A DNA stretch of 64,000 bases from Cladocopium goreaui (GCA_947184155.2 CAMXCT020001782.1:17501-81500); one strand, 5' to 3'; positions 34,607-45,861 are shown, numbered from the stretch's first letter. Numbers and translations are program-made. The notes: generated from the sequence alone by a model not told the origin.

Positions 34607-34698
34607 GTGCGGCGCATCGCTGCGAGAAAATGGATCGCGAAAACTGGCTTTCAAGTCGCGAGCAAGAGCGGCACTTAAGGGAGAGCTTGGCACATAAG
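34607..34698 (+). CDS. Charged helical exon
   Basis: After TGATGTCTCAG the best-biased frame reads AAHRCEKMDRENWLSSREQE then RHLRESLAHK, and runs to a TGA at 34711. It is highly charged and helical, like the signalling helix that links a membrane domain to PAS or cyclase domains (an R-x-x-W/F within E/R-rich sequence). The donor may be the GA type (CATAAG before GACAGC). Alternatively this is a terminal exon ending DSCD. Confidence 0.6.
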
Positions 34699-34699
34699 G

Positions 34700-36055
34700 A
34701 CAGCTGCGACTGATTGAGTCTCGACCTTGGCCTCATACTGCCAGAAAAATTGTCAGGAAATGTGGAACATATACTGCAGGATCTGCAGGATATGTGTCCC
34801 AATACGTATTAGCGAATATGCCGCTATTTATTGCTCTTTTCTGGATTTTTGCCGATTGTTTTCATATATCGTGACCCAATGCTTCTTTCTGCAGCTATTT
34901 CTTTTCTCCGGCGTGCTTGTTTGCTTTCTCTATCTTTCTCTTTCTGCTTGTTTCTCTTTCTCTCCTTCCCCAGGCTCCAGTGAGCAGCCGCATCTGCCAG
35001 GCTGCTGCTATGTCATGATATTGTACAGTTGAGGGGTGTGTTAGTTAAGAAATTGTATTATAAACAATTTTTTGAGTAAGCAAGAGTGGGACTCTATTTC
35101 GGGGCGAAAGTAAATTACTTAGAGTCTAGATTTATCAAAAACAAAAAATAAAGCATGTTGCATTATCTTTGCAATATTTGCAGTCTGCACGGTAACCGCT
35201 GTGCGGAAAGGGTTTTCCCACTAAAACCATCTAAAACCTCCATCATCAAGAGATTTTCCTTCTTGTTGGAAGGTTAAGTTTGTTCTTGATTGAAAATCAA
35301 CGTTAATTTCATTTGAAATTGATTTAGATGTATATAATTTACAGCGGACTGAATGTAATTATTTAAGTATATTTTCGATATGGCAAATAAAGAGCCAATA
35401 GCAAGTAATAGCATGTGAAATAACCAACCACTAACGGTTTGCTTCTTTCAATTTGAAACCAAAGTGAAACCCTAGGAAGCGGCATTTGGAGAGCATCCAT
35501 CCAACGAAGCACCATTTAAATCACATGTAAATCAGTTAAGGATTGTGTTTGGACACATAAGGTTGCTTTGTGAACAAACGCTGTTTCAAACCGCTTTGAA
35601 ACTTTGAAACCCAAATCCTGAACATAATGCATGAAACCCAAATTGAGTGGATTATGAGGTAAATCCATGAAACCCCAAAATAACGACAAATCACGGATGA
35701 AGTCATCGGCTGTCCGCGAAGTAGAGCCCGGCAAGGCCTGTATAAAGCGTGTGTATATATATATATTAAATTATATGTGTGTGAGAATGTCGGATTAAGA
35801 AACCAAATTTAGAGTCTAGGTGGTGAACTATGTGTCTTATTCAAACTGTGTTGATTAAGACATATTCCAGACTCTACCTTGAAAAACACGAGTTCTTTTC
35901 ACACCCCTCAACCGTATAGTGCCGTGTATATGGCAGAATGTCTATGGCACGGTAGGTGATCGCACAACGCAAGTATTCTGGGTCGAGGAAATCCATGATG
36001 AGTTTGCTGAACATCCACCGTCTCATGCAACAGGACTCAAAGGACTTGAACAAAT
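34700..36055. other. Non-coding stretch
   Basis: Includes a T/C-rich tract (34900-34980) ending TTCCCCAG with a possible short exon (APVSSRICQAAAMS) before TGA. The rest is AT-rich with no biased frame. Confidence 0.35.
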
Positions 36056-36190
36056 AATAAACCCTATGCCCTAGTTTATTAATTCAGGGGGTACCATTTA
36101 TAAAGGGACATATTGCTATTTTGGAAACCCCACATATTAATATATATTAATACATTCGGGTTTATTCAACCGGGGTTGATATTGACACAA
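36056..36190. mobile_element. Family B element, diverged
   Basis: CCCTAGTTTATTAATTCAGG, AAAGGGACATATTGCTATTTT and ACCCCACATATTAAT align with the interior of the 304-429 copy. The right end ATTCAACCGGGGTTGATATTG resembles the TCAACCC end. Confidence 0.5.
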
Positions 36191-36294
36191 AATCAATTTC
36201 AACAAAAACAACAAAAACACTGTGATTGTAGCCTAGTGCTCGAAATACCCTCTTAACTAAGTGGAGCTGGAGCTGTGTTTTCTTGCCCCTCCAG

Positions 36295-36388
36295 GAACTT
36301 GCGAAAGCTGAGCCTCGACCGATGCAGAGCTGGTGGGCAATTGGAGTGTTCAGCTGAAGACCAAAAGGAGAAACTTGGGATACTGCAG
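36295..36388 (+). CDS. Internal exon, unknown domain
   Basis: TTGCCCCTCCAG precedes and GTACCCC follows 94 bp. Entered with one leftover base it gives 31 codons: NLRKLSLDRCRAGGQLECSA then EDQKEKLGILQ. Both splice sites are canonical. The NLRKLSLDRC start is leucine-rich-repeat-like, but one motif is not enough to call it. The donor GTACCCC again resembles a family A left end. It lies between the signalling helix exon and the PAS exons. Confidence 0.65.
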
Positions 36389-36399
36389 GTACCCCAACA

Positions 36400-37320
36400 A
36401 CCTTAGTTTAAAATGGAAGACATATTGAATTTGAGTGTAATTACTTTACTTTCATCCCTGTGGGGTGAACCACCCGCCGACTTCGCTGAGGTCTTAGATA
36501 GAGACCTCAAGGCAGTCCCGGGCTGCGCACTCAATTTGGGGTTTCGTCCAACATCCGGGAATATCCAATTGTTGACAGTTTTAATGGGAATCATGATGGT
36601 GAAACACAGATAACAAAGTACGGGATTTTGGGGTGCCCCATCTTCAGACAAGACCAAATGGAGCACACATTTTCCAAACTCATGTGTTGGGGATCCAGGA
36701 TGATGTTGGAGAGTATGGAATGGCATTGTTACGTTCTTCGAAATTGTGGTACCTCCCAAAGAAACGCTGTCAGGTCTTCATATCATGTTCGATATCTTAT
36801 AGAGCTCCCAAGTATGCATGTTTTTATTTGGGTTTTGTTCTGAATACACTGGTTCCCAACATGGGAGAAAATTGAATCACTACACTGTTTTATACTGTTT
36901 TTGATTTGCTTGACTTTTGTCCTTTTGCAGATCCCTCTGGGGGGACTGGTTTCTATGGCTGTGGATGGTGCAAATCCACAATCCTCAACCCGTCACCCTA
37001 ATATCAAAATTACTAAACACCCATTGTATGGTCCAAAAGAATCCAAAGATGTGTGCATCCCCCTACTAAACCATGGTTTCTGGGAGGTCCTTAATACGAA
37101 CGGGGGGAAGGGATTAAACCCGTCAAGACCACGGGGGCATTTGGGCCGACAGATCTTGAGATCTTATGGCTGTACTATGGCCTTTGGTAACTTGGCTCGC
37201 TTGCATCGAAAAAATATTTGTGGATGTGCCCAAGTGGGATACAGGGGTGAGAAAAACAAGGCCTGTTGTTTCCAATCAATGTGTATAGAAGTTGTGTATA
37301 TATATATATATATGTGAGTG
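36400..37320. other. Region of overlapping unassigned open frames
   Basis: + frame 36413-36613 contains WGEPPADFAEVLDRDLKAV with fair bias and may be an exon. 36931 onward follows CTTTTGCAG and reads IPLGGLVSMAVDGANPQSS for over 100 codons but with weak bias. A minus-strand frame (36759-36403) overlaps. It could be a decayed inserted element. A TA tract lies near 37300. Confidence 0.3.
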
Positions 37321-37342
37321 TGCGTGTGTGTTTGTGTGAGAA

Positions 37343-37665
37343 GCCCTGAATCAAAGGGTACCAACATGAACTAGCAGGGGGCTTTGGGTCCTACCTCCAA
37401 GCCAGAGCCAACGAAGACCTTGGAAGCTAGGACGTGAAAACGTACCTGCAAGTTAGGTGTACCGGGCACGAGTGTGCAGCTGGTAGCCTCTACAAATCTG
37501 TTTATGAAGCTGTTGTTTCCCAACACCATTACATACTTCAACTACGTAGATTTGACATCGAACTTCGCCATGTCATGCAAAGTCTTGAATTGCACATGAC
37601 GACATCATGATCATATTCATCTTATCTCATCTCATGTTCTCCCTTCGGGGTGTTCCAAAGTGTGT
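37343..37665 (+). repeat. Direct duplication, copy 1
   Basis: From GAATCAAAGGGTACCAACAT to CGGGGTGTTCCAAAGTGTGT, nearly identical to 38465-38788 (a few substitutions and one length change). Separation is about 1.12 kb. No coding bias. Confidence 0.9.
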
Positions 37666-37924
37666 CTTTCATGCACCCGGATTTCTGATAAAGTGCCGGG
37701 GAAGCTTGGTGGTTTAACCCACTGGGGATACCAGATTACAGAATTCGCCAGACTTACCGTTGCCAGAAGCAGATTTTGCACAAGCACTCAGGACACTCTG
37801 TCAGACATTACCTTCAGAGGTGAATGAAATGGAAATTATGCGTCAGAACACTCCAGAGCTTGCTTTCAGAATTTTCATTTTCAGAATTCCCCGTGTCATC
37901 CATAATATATTTAATATCAAGCAT

Positions 37925-38345
37925 TGAGAGAAACAGCACCATGCCGTTACCAGCCTTTTTTGTCGGTCGTTGGGTGCTTGCTGAACAGCCGGAAACACTG
38001 ATGCAGTGGTTTGCTTTTGTCAGCCTTCTTCAGTGGAAATTGAACTGAATGCCGCGAAACTTCCTTTGGTTCTTGTTGGAGCTAGCAAAACACCACACCT
38101 CATTGGTGACACCCACGACCCATGTACACAGCAATTTGAGCACCACGTTCCATGTCGCAACCCAGCAACGAGGGAAACAGCACCATGCCGTTACCAGCCT
38201 TGTTTGTCGGTCGTTGGGTGCTTGCTGAACAGCCAGAAATTCTGATGCAGTGGTTTGCTGTTATCGGCCTTTTCTCCGTGGCACTTGCGCTGAACGCCGT
38301 GAAACTTCCCTTGGTTTTATGTTGGAGCAAGCAACACAACGTCAC
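37925..38345 (+). repeat. Tandem duplication, period about 244 bp
   Basis: GAAACAGCACCATGCCGTTAC and following 150 bp occur at about 37930 and 38174, with several substitutions. This pair lies between the two copies of the 325-bp duplication. Frames rich in FVGRWVLAEQPE are present in both units, but I cannot assign them. Confidence 0.85.
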
Positions 38346-38464
38346 AGACATTTGAGCACCATGTCCCATGTCACAACACAACACCGTGGAAAACAGCACA
38401 CTAGATTGAGGACAATTTTCTGGTTCGCAAAATCGTGCCCCAGCTGCTTGCTGTGTGTGAAAAG

Positions 38465-38788
38465 CCTTGAATCAAAGGGTACCAACATGAACTAGCAGGG
38501 GGCTCTGGGTCCTACTTTCCAAGCCAGAGCCAACGAAGACCTTGGAAGCTAGGACGTGAAAACGTACCTGCAAGTTAGGTGTACCGGGCACGAGTGTGCA
38601 GCTGGTAGCCTCTACAAATCTGTTTATGAAGCTGTTGTTTCCCAACACCATTACATACTTCAACTACATAGATTTGACATCGAACTTCGCCATGTCATGC
38701 AAAGTCTTGAATTGCACATGGCGACATCATGATCATATTCATCTCATCTCATCTCATGTTCTCCCTTCGGGGTGTTCCAAAGTGTGTG
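38465..38788 (+). repeat. Direct duplication, copy 2
   Basis: Second copy of 37343-37665. It is followed by TG/CA and TA microsatellites up to about 38905. Confidence 0.9.
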
Positions 38789-38846
38789 ATTCTGTGTGTG
38801 TGCGCATGTATTCATATATGCAATTATATACATATACATGAAACCG

Positions 38847-38878
<32 letters not shown>

Positions 38879-39353
38879 CACATATGCACACACGTGCGTG
38901 TGCTACAAACACGATCGATCTTTCACCTTTAGCAACTCTTGCACTCGCAGTTGCGATGTTTCCCCGCAAATTCACGAGCATGTTTCGGCCGTCTTGGCAT
39001 GGAGGTGAGGGGCCTCTTTCAACATTATGTGTCGGCCATGCTAGCTAAAATTACTCTGATATATTTTATGATGGTTGGCCACATTCCAGTTGTGCCGTTC
39101 TGTTCTTTTCTCATTTTCTGGAGCTGTGTATAGGTCATAGTTTGGGAATTGTGATTGGGGCCTGTTGCACCCCATGCTGAAATAATTGCCCAGTCTATCT
39201 CGGGTTCCTGTTCTCAACATTTCCCAAGCATATCCAGAGCCCATGTGGCTGTGTCAGCCTCATAGTCCTGAAAACGGATGGCTTGAAAACTATATTATCG
39301 ATATTTATCGATTCGATCCAAACATCGATCCCAGAAAGAGGACATGTGTGCAG

Positions 39354-39551
39354 TTCTCGCCAGTTTGCCTCCGGCTTCCGGCCTTCGCCCTCATCGCTCG
39401 CAGCCGAAAAAGCCTTCGGCACCCGAGGCCTTTCGCAAGATTTTCGGATTTGCTGCGGCTCCATCAGGACGGGCGAAGACTTCTTCCAGACGGACCTAAT
39501 GGGGCGAAGCATCTTCAACCTCATGATGTCTGACACCACCGCCCTGACCAG
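39354..39551 (+). CDS. PAS-like domain exon 1
   Basis: Between GTGTGCAG and GTGTTG, 198 bp. The G/C-biased frame reads SRQFASGFRPSPSSLAAEKA, then FGTRGLSQDFRICCGSIRTG, then EDFFQTDLMGRSIFNLMMSD and TTALTR. The D-L-[MI]-G-R-S-[IL]-F-x-L-[MI] segment followed by D-x-x-x-[LF] is the classic middle of a PAS domain, which senses ligands, redox or light and regulates a linked output domain. The exon ends in phase 2, and the next exon (39885) supplies the missing base to give Arg. A second open frame across the same bases has weaker bias. Confidence 0.75.
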
Positions 39552-39884
39552 GTGTTGGGATGGGACGGGATGGAAAAATATGAAAAATAGTCATAGATTT
39601 AAAGCTAGAAAGGTTAAGGTGGGCCAAGTTAGGCCAAGTTCGGCCAAGTCAAGTTGCCAAGATTCTTCGGTGATTTTTTCGTGGCATTCAGTTAGAAACC
39701 CTTGCCAAGGTTTCTCGCCAATTACCGCAAAAATCAAGATTCAATTCATGAGAGTGAGTCAGAAACATTCAAAAACTTGAACGTAGGAGCCTGCCTCCAA
39801 AAGTGCATGTACCGGGCATTTTTGGTCGCACAAAGCAACAGTTTGTCAGATGGTGCATGATACCCCATGGCCCTTTGGCGGCAG

Positions 39885-39991
39885 GCTGTGCGTGGATAGT
39901 CAGGGAAGTCGGATGCCCCGCGCCTTGCAAGTCACACTGCTGGCGGGGCAGGAACTGAAACCTGCATTGCTCATTCTTCTACACCATGGAA
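39885..39991 (+). CDS. PAS-like domain exon 2
   Basis: After TTTGGCGGCAG the frame, continued in phase from the previous exon, reads LCVDSQGSRMPRALQVTLLA then GQELKPALLILLHHG, with a GT at 39992. It supplies the later beta strands of a PAS fold (PRALQVTLL and ALLILLHH as alternating hydrophobic strands). It ends in phase 1, matching the entry phase of the 40646 exon. The frame stays open past the donor, so the 3' end could be longer. Confidence 0.65.
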
Positions 39992-40139
39992 GTCCTTTGG
40001 CAGCAACGTTGAAGAAAAGGAGCACCTCCATTTGGTTGACCCTGGAAAAGGCAATCACTAGCTGGTCCAAGTTGGTCTATATGCTACAGTAACTTCTGAT
40101 CTTCCAAGTTGTATCAGTTTGTTCTATACGGTAACGACA

Positions 40140-40335
40140 TTTAAATATGTGGAGGGCGGGCCAGACCGCGAGGCCCCGGAGGTAGTATGAAATACCAGTT
40201 CGTATATTTGAATGTAGTTGCAGTATGTTTAAATGAATTGGATTCCGTATGTTTAAATGGCTGGGCGGGCCAAGGAAAACCCTTCCCAGAGGTAGTCTAA
40301 AATACTTGTTCGTATATTTAAAAATCCGTATATTT
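40140..40335 (+). repeat. Imperfect direct repeat
   Basis: GGGCGGGCCA...AGAGGTAGT(A/C)T(G/A)AAATAC followed by GTTCGTATATTT occurs at 40155 and 40262, about 107 bp apart. Confidence 0.6.
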
Positions 40336-40645
40336 AAAAATAGTTACCGTACCCTACTTGGGATCAAGTCATTATATTTTGATGATTCTCGTGAGTGGAC
40401 CAAGCTGACAGCCAGATGAGGATTGAATGAGCCATCATCAAAAATGCATTCGCGGTGAGAAATAGTATATACCAGATTTTGACTCTATGAAGGCAATGTT
40501 TACAGAGTACAGGAAGCCTTTTCTGTGGCCTTTCCCTTAAACCAATCCTATGATAATGGGGATACTGGGGGATGACTATATAATCCCAAAGTGACTAACT
40601 GCTACGACTTTTTGCCGTATTTTTGTCGGCTGGCTTTCACCAGAG

Positions 40646-40716
40646 GAGCTGGAAAGGAGTACCTGCTGGGCATCAAGCTGCATGCGGAAGTACAAAGAGA
40701 AACCGACCGGGAAGGC
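40646..40716 (+). CDS. PAS-like domain exon 3
   Basis: After CACCAGAG the frame completes a split Arg codon and reads AGKEYLLGIKLHAEVQRETD then REG before GTGGAG. The E-Y-L-L-G-I-K strand is the usual last PAS strand (hydrophobic-G-I), and the following charged stretch is a linker helix. Three exons in a row keep phase, which supports one PAS domain over 39354-40716. The donor is uncertain; GTACAA at 40691 is an alternative. Confidence 0.7.
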
Positions 40717-41189
40717 GTGGAGCTCTGGACAAGTTCAACCTCCTACTACCCAAATAGCACTGTAACCCCCCCAACAATGGGGGCTTAACATGGCTTGATA
40801 ATAAGCCCCAAGAAGATCAATCAGCCATAATAATTAAGCCCTTATCGTTGAGGTTGATGTGGGTTAACAACACCTGGATGCATGATGCATGTATAAGTGT
40901 TGATATTATGTTTGCCCTGCACTGTCACAACGTGTTGTTTGCTTGCCTTACGATCACGCTCCAAAGACTGCATCACCGATGTGAAAGCGCACAAAAATTG
41001 TTACTGTTACATGGTAGGATCATGTCAGATCCCAATTTCTGCAGGTAACGGTCTTGTTGGCCAGAGCCTTTCGAAACACCGTTTCAAGTTGTTTCAACCT
41101 CAAGCTACACAATGATATAAGCAATAATTGTTCATAAACTCTAAAAACCATGTTAAGCCCCTTTGTTTGTTCGTTGCCACCACAAAACC

Positions 41190-41350
41190 AGTAGTACCGC
41201 ACAAGGCGGTGGCGGAAGTCTTAAAAATAGGAAACCTATAGGAGAGGTGAGTTGTTGTGAATCACGGATGGCAGAGGGAATCCACTGATGGACCGAAAAG
41301 GTGCTTGGAGTTGTGCTTTTTGGAGTAGTTGCAATGGTTGCAGTGGTCAC
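41190..41350 (-). repeat. Dispersed repeat R1, copy 3 (reverse)
   Basis: Reverse complement of the 1-157 copy, with the full CACTGCAACCATTGCAAC start and the CTTCCGCCACCGCC end, giving a copy length of about 160 bp. Confidence 0.85.
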
Positions 41351-41359
41351 CTCACTCAC

Positions 41360-41719
41360 AACTGCTGGATGTAGTGTGGTGTAGTGCAGTTGTAGTTGTA
41401 GTGTGGTGTAATCAGTGTAGTTGTAGTTGTAGCTGCAAAGTAGTGTAATGTAGTGTAAAGTCTGGTGTAGTGTAACGTAGTGTAGCATAGTGTAGTGTAG
41501 TCTAGTGTAATGTGTAGCGTGTGTCATGTAGTGTAGTTGTAGTTGTAATGTAGCGTCGTGTAGCTGTAGTTGTAGTTGCAGTGTAGTGTAGTGTAATTAG
41601 TGTAATTAGTGTAATTAGTGTAATTGGTGTAATTAGTGTAATTAGTGTAATGTAGTGTTGCGTGTTGTCGTCGTAGTGGTAGTAGTGGTGGTAGTAGTAG
41701 TAGTAGTAGTAGTCGTCGT

Positions 41720-41751
<32 letters not shown>

Positions 41752-41875
41752 TACCAGCAGTGGTTGTTGTTGTAGTTGTATTTGTCGTTGTAGTTGTAAT
41801 GCAGTCTATTGTAATTAGCGTAGTGTAGCGTGATATAGTTGTAGCCGTAGCTGTAGTGTAGTGGTTGTTGTAGTT
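41360..41875. repeat. TGTAGT / GTAATTAGT / GTAGTAGT arrays
   Basis: Successive blocks of TGTAGTGTAG, of TAATTAGTG (about seven copies, 41587-41650) and of (GTA)n with GCA variants. Threonine/tyrosine-rich minus frames are artefacts. Confidence 0.9.
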
Positions 41876-42409
41876 TTTGATCCATCTAGCCATCTGTCTG
41901 CAAGCTTGAAAACGAAGCTATTCGGCGAGACTTCTTCAAGTGACAGCGTCAAAAACGCAGCAATTCTGTGAGACCTCCTGAATTTTTGAAGTTGACAACG
42001 TCAAAAACGAAGCAATTCTGCGAGACTTCCTCAATTTTTTAAGTTGGCAAGATTCTGAGATACTTCCTTCAAAAATGGAACGTTGAGTGCAGAGCTGACG
42101 GCCTCGTACCAATGCGTATTTTGCGATTTGTCCACTCCACCTGTCTAAAGTACTGCGCCTGCCACGAAAAAGTGATGCCAGGTCATACAAAGCGTTGCAC
42201 TTGTCACGCAAAATCATCTTACCAAAACTGACGATCTGATGATCCAAAAAAATGCAACCCTTCTCAGGAAATCTCTGCCTGATCTCCTAACACATCTACC
42301 TCATGTGTCTCTTGTACTGCGCCTGCCACGCATCTTTCCAGATCCTCTTCAAATGTTCCACGCAAGGTGCACAATCCCCTGCAAAACGACATCTAAATGT
42401 CCAAAAGTG

Positions 42410-42720
42410 CTCCGGTCCGTACCCCTCAGTTTTTTGCACTTTTGACTTCGAAATGTGCTTCGCGCCACAACGGCGTGCATTTTTTCAACATCTCAACTTC
42501 CAAAAGTGCTCTGAACGTGGTGTGCTTTGTACATTTTGACTTGGAAATATGCTTCGCGCCACAACGGCCTGCACTTTTTCAACATCTCAACTTCCAAAAA
42601 TGCTCTGAACCTGTCAGTTTTTAACACTTTTGACTTCGAAATGTGCTTCGCGCCACAACTTTTTCCACATCTCAACTTCAAAAAGTGGTCCGAACATGGT
42701 TTGTTTTGTACATTTTGGCC
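42410..42720. repeat. Tandem repeat, unit about 94 bp
   Basis: TTTGACTT(C/G)GAAAT(G/A)TGCTTC then GCGCCACAAC...CATCTCAACTTCCAAAA recurs with GCTTCGCGCC at 42457, 42551 and 42644, plus a partial unit. Frames look similar in each unit (FDFEMCFAPQ), so it could be former coding sequence; not assigned. Confidence 0.85.
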
Positions 42721-43129
42721 GCACCAGCCGCTTTAGCTAGCCTACTCTTCGACCCTCCGGAGCCACAAATCATTGGAAAACGCAGTGTTTCGCAACTTTC
42801 CTACCTTTTCGCGCACCTTGATCCTCTTTCTTCTGTGACCTTCTCTTTTTTCATCTTCTTTCTTCTCTTCTCTTCTCTGACTCTTCCCATCTCTGCTTTT
42901 CATCTGTCCATATTGTCGGAAGTTTGACTTCCAAACTTCCTTCGAATCTAAAAACTAGACGACGGATGGCCCGAGAGCGTAGAGGAGCAGAGCCTTCTGG
43001 TGTTAGTATGGAAACACTATATTAGAAGACAATATATTAAAGATGTAAAATAGGCAGACGAGAAGAGTAGTATCAAGACAATATATCACAAACACAAGAC
43101 AATAGTTTGCATCCTATTTTTCGTATAGT

Positions 43130-43535
43130 TTCTTCACACAGACGCTTTTACACACAGGCGCTTTCACACACAGACACTTTTACACACAGACCATTTTACA
43201 CACAGACACTTTTACACACAGAAGCTTTTAAAAACAGAAGCTTTTACACACAGAGGCTTTTACACACAGACTCCTTTACACACAGACGCTTTTACACACA
43301 GACTCCGTTACACACAGACGCTTTTACACACAGAGGCTTTTACACACAGACCATTTTACACACAGACACTTTTACACACAGACCATTTTACACACAGAAG
43401 CTTTTACACACAGAAGCTTTTACACACAGAGGCTTTTACACACAGACTCCTTTACACACAGGCACTTTTACACACAGACGCTTTTACACACAGACCCTTT
43501 TACACACAGACGCTTTTACACACAGACGCGTTTAC
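43130..43535. repeat. 16-bp minisatellite ACACAGACGCTTTTAC
   Basis: About 25 units with variants in the GACGC/GAAGC/GACCA part. Because 16 is not a multiple of 3, the 214-codon frame over it cycles HTDTF, THRPF and YTQ. Confidence 0.95.
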
Positions 43536-43544
43536 AATTTTACC

Positions 43545-43945
43545 TCAGTTTTTAGCGATCGAACCTCATTTCGTGCGAAAGGGTTGCGCGGGACAACTTG
43601 CAAATCGCAATTTTACCGCAGATTTTGTGGCGATCGAACCTCATTTCGCCAGGAATCGCAATTCTACTTTAGTTTTTGGCGATCGAACCTCATTTCGTGC
43701 GAAAGGGTTGCGCAGGACGACTTGAAATCGCAATTTTACTTCAGTTTTTAGCGATCGAACCTCATGTCGTGCGAAAGGGTTGCGCGGGACAACTTGCAAA
43801 TCGCAATTTTACTTCAGTTTTTTGGCGATCGAACCCCATTTCGTGCGAAAGGGTTGCGATTGGACACCAGGAATCGCAATTTTACTTCAGTTTTTGGCGA
43901 TCAAACCTCATTTCGTGCGAAAGGGTTGCGTTTCGTGCCGTCTTG
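43545..43945. repeat. Tandem repeat, unit about 73 bp
   Basis: GCGATCGAACCTCATTTCGTG then CGAAAGGGTTGCG...AATCGCAATTTTAC occurs with GCGATC at 43555, 43630, 43679, 43751, 43825 and 43897 (one short unit). It directly abuts the 16-bp array. Confidence 0.9.
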
Positions 43946-43999
43946 TTGGCACTGCCCCGCACCTTCAAGAGAGAAATAGAAAAGAAGGAGAGGGCAAGA

Positions 44000-44415
44000 G
44001 GGCAAGAGGAGAAGATGTGAAGATATGAGGATGTGGAGATGAGCAGATGTGAGGATGAGAAGATGTGAAGATGAGCAGATGCATGTGAAGGTGAGCAGAT
44101 GTGAAGATGAGAAGATGTGAAGATGAGCAGATGTGAAGATGTGAGGATGTGAAGATGAGAAGATGTGAAGATGTGAAGATGTGAAGATGTGGAGATGAGA
44201 AGATGTGAAGATGAGGAGATGTGAAGATGTGAGGATGTGAGGATGAGAAGATATGAAGATGAGCAGATGTGAAGATGAGAGGATGTGAAGATGTGAGGAT
44301 GTGAAGATGTGAGGATGTGAAGATAAGAAGACGTGAAGATGTGAGGATGTGAGGATGAGAAGATGTGAGGATGAGAAGATGTGAAGATGAGAAGATGTGA
44401 AGATGAGAAGATGTT
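44000..44415. repeat. AGATGTGA / AGATGAGA minisatellite
   Basis: About 45 copies of an 8-9 bp purine-rich unit (AGATGTGA, GGATGAGA). It ends about 10 bp before the acceptor of the next exon. Confidence 0.95.
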
Positions 44416-44421
44416 TTACAG

Positions 44422-44560
44422 ACCTATTGGAAGAACCCTGCCCTTAGACGCTCTCGGGGAAAGCGGTTGTTTCTGGCCTTCCAAAGATGGCCAGGGGCTG
44501 ACGACTCGCCGGGCTCGCTGCATCCCTTCGCTCCGCACTTCTCAGAGCAGTGCCATGGCC
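44422..44560 (+). CDS. Exon, probable output or linker region of the PAS gene
   Basis: ATGTTTTACAG precedes a GC-rich island. The best-biased frame reads PIGRTLPLDALGESGCFWPS, then KDGQGLTTRRARCIPSLRTS, then QSSAMA. A competing frame (LFLAFQRWPGADDSPGSLH) is open too. The basic, Ser/Thr-rich second half looks like a disordered regulatory linker. The 3' border is not clear. Confidence 0.55.
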
Positions 44561-45694
44561 ATATTTCATCCCACAGACAGGGATATTCATGGAGATTCCA
44601 TTTATGTATATACAACTGGGGGTATAGTTGAGATGATGATATCAACTCCTAGCTTTGGGAATCATGGAGCTATTGAGTTCATTTATATAATGTCATGAAT
44701 TATAAATATCAAGCTGGTTAATGAGAGGAGAGCCCGTGGTTGATATTATGATAGTTGTTTTTTGATAGTACTTAAAGCGGACCCTTTCTACTGTGCCAAA
44801 AACGGGCAACAAGTGCTGGGTGATGCCAAGTCACTTGTAGACCATGGGTTTCCTACCACCAACCAAGCGTTGGGGTTCAGCTAGGCAAGCTGCGGGAAGC
44901 AATACCTTGTAAGGCTCAGAAAGTAGGGGATTACTGTCCGGTTATCAAACATGGTTTGCCGGAAAATGTTTCATTTAGTCCGATGATTTCCATGGATGTC
45001 CCATTTATAGGGGATATTCAATGGCCACATTTGAGAGGCTACTGTCCCGAATCAAAACAGGTGACAAAGCCAAGGGCTCCGGCCCATGGCCCGGATCCTC
45101 ATTGACTCAACTGAAGTTCATCCAGTGGTTGCCCACAAAACAGGGGAAAACAACGACATTGTAATTACATGCATAGAGGAAACCACTACATTCATCCATA
45201 TTCAATGATTGAAAACTGTAAACACGTGATTTACTCCAGATTTTTGTTTCTCATCCATTGAGAGTTTGGCCTTGCTAGGCCTCACGCCACGCTGAGCAGT
45301 TCTGGCGACAGCGTTGCGGTTTCCCCTTCTGAATCCTGGTGAAGCTGAAACAGTAGATAGTTTTGCATCACACTGAAAGAGATGGATAATGACCATTGAA
45401 CAGATGCACTTACAGTTGAGAGAAGGGATCAATCATTGTTACGGTAGAAAAAAAAACACTGAAAACTGAAGTGCCACAGCCATGCCTCATGCAGATCATG
45501 CGGCCCATTGAGTGTGACATGGGGTTTCCTCTTTATTTTTCAGGTGCCAGGGGGACAATAAGGTGCGAGACGTTTGAGCGTGCAGGAGAAAACAGAGCTG
45601 AACCCCAAAGTACTCATTCACCTATTTTCAACACTTTCAGTATTGATTGACATGTTTGTTGTTCCTCAAATCTTATGTCTAGTAATTCCTGCAG

Positions 45695-45861
45695 CTGATT
45701 TGTCTCAGGACAGCCTGTGCTACACCGTTTCGCTGGACATGGCCGTTGACCGCGGCACCCAGATGGGACCTTCCGGCGGCCGCGACGGCCCCGTCCCTTG
45801 CAGCAGCAAAGACAAATGCGTCGGGACCGCCATCGCCCCTCGGCACGGAGCTGCTGAAAAG
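45695..45861 (+). CDS. Internal exon, unknown domain
   Basis: TAATTCCTGCAG precedes and GTGAAC follows. The strongly biased frame reads DLSQDSLCYTVSLDMAVDRG, then TQMGPSGGRDGPVPCSSKDK, then CVGTAIAPRHGAAEK. SLCYTVSLDMAV could be two beta strands. A second acceptor (TGTCTCAG, 45708) is in the same frame. It ends in phase 0, matching the phase-0 start of the exon at 48074. No family recognised. Confidence 0.75.

Noticed and set aside
43130..43535. Regular short repeats reminiscent of CRISPR
   Set aside because: Units are contiguous with no unique spacers, and the genome is eukaryotic.
43107..43751. A 214-codon frame with HTDTF/THRPF/YTQ repeats resembling a structural repeat protein
   Set aside because: The 16-bp DNA unit cycles through three frames and explains the pattern; there is no splice context or codon bias.
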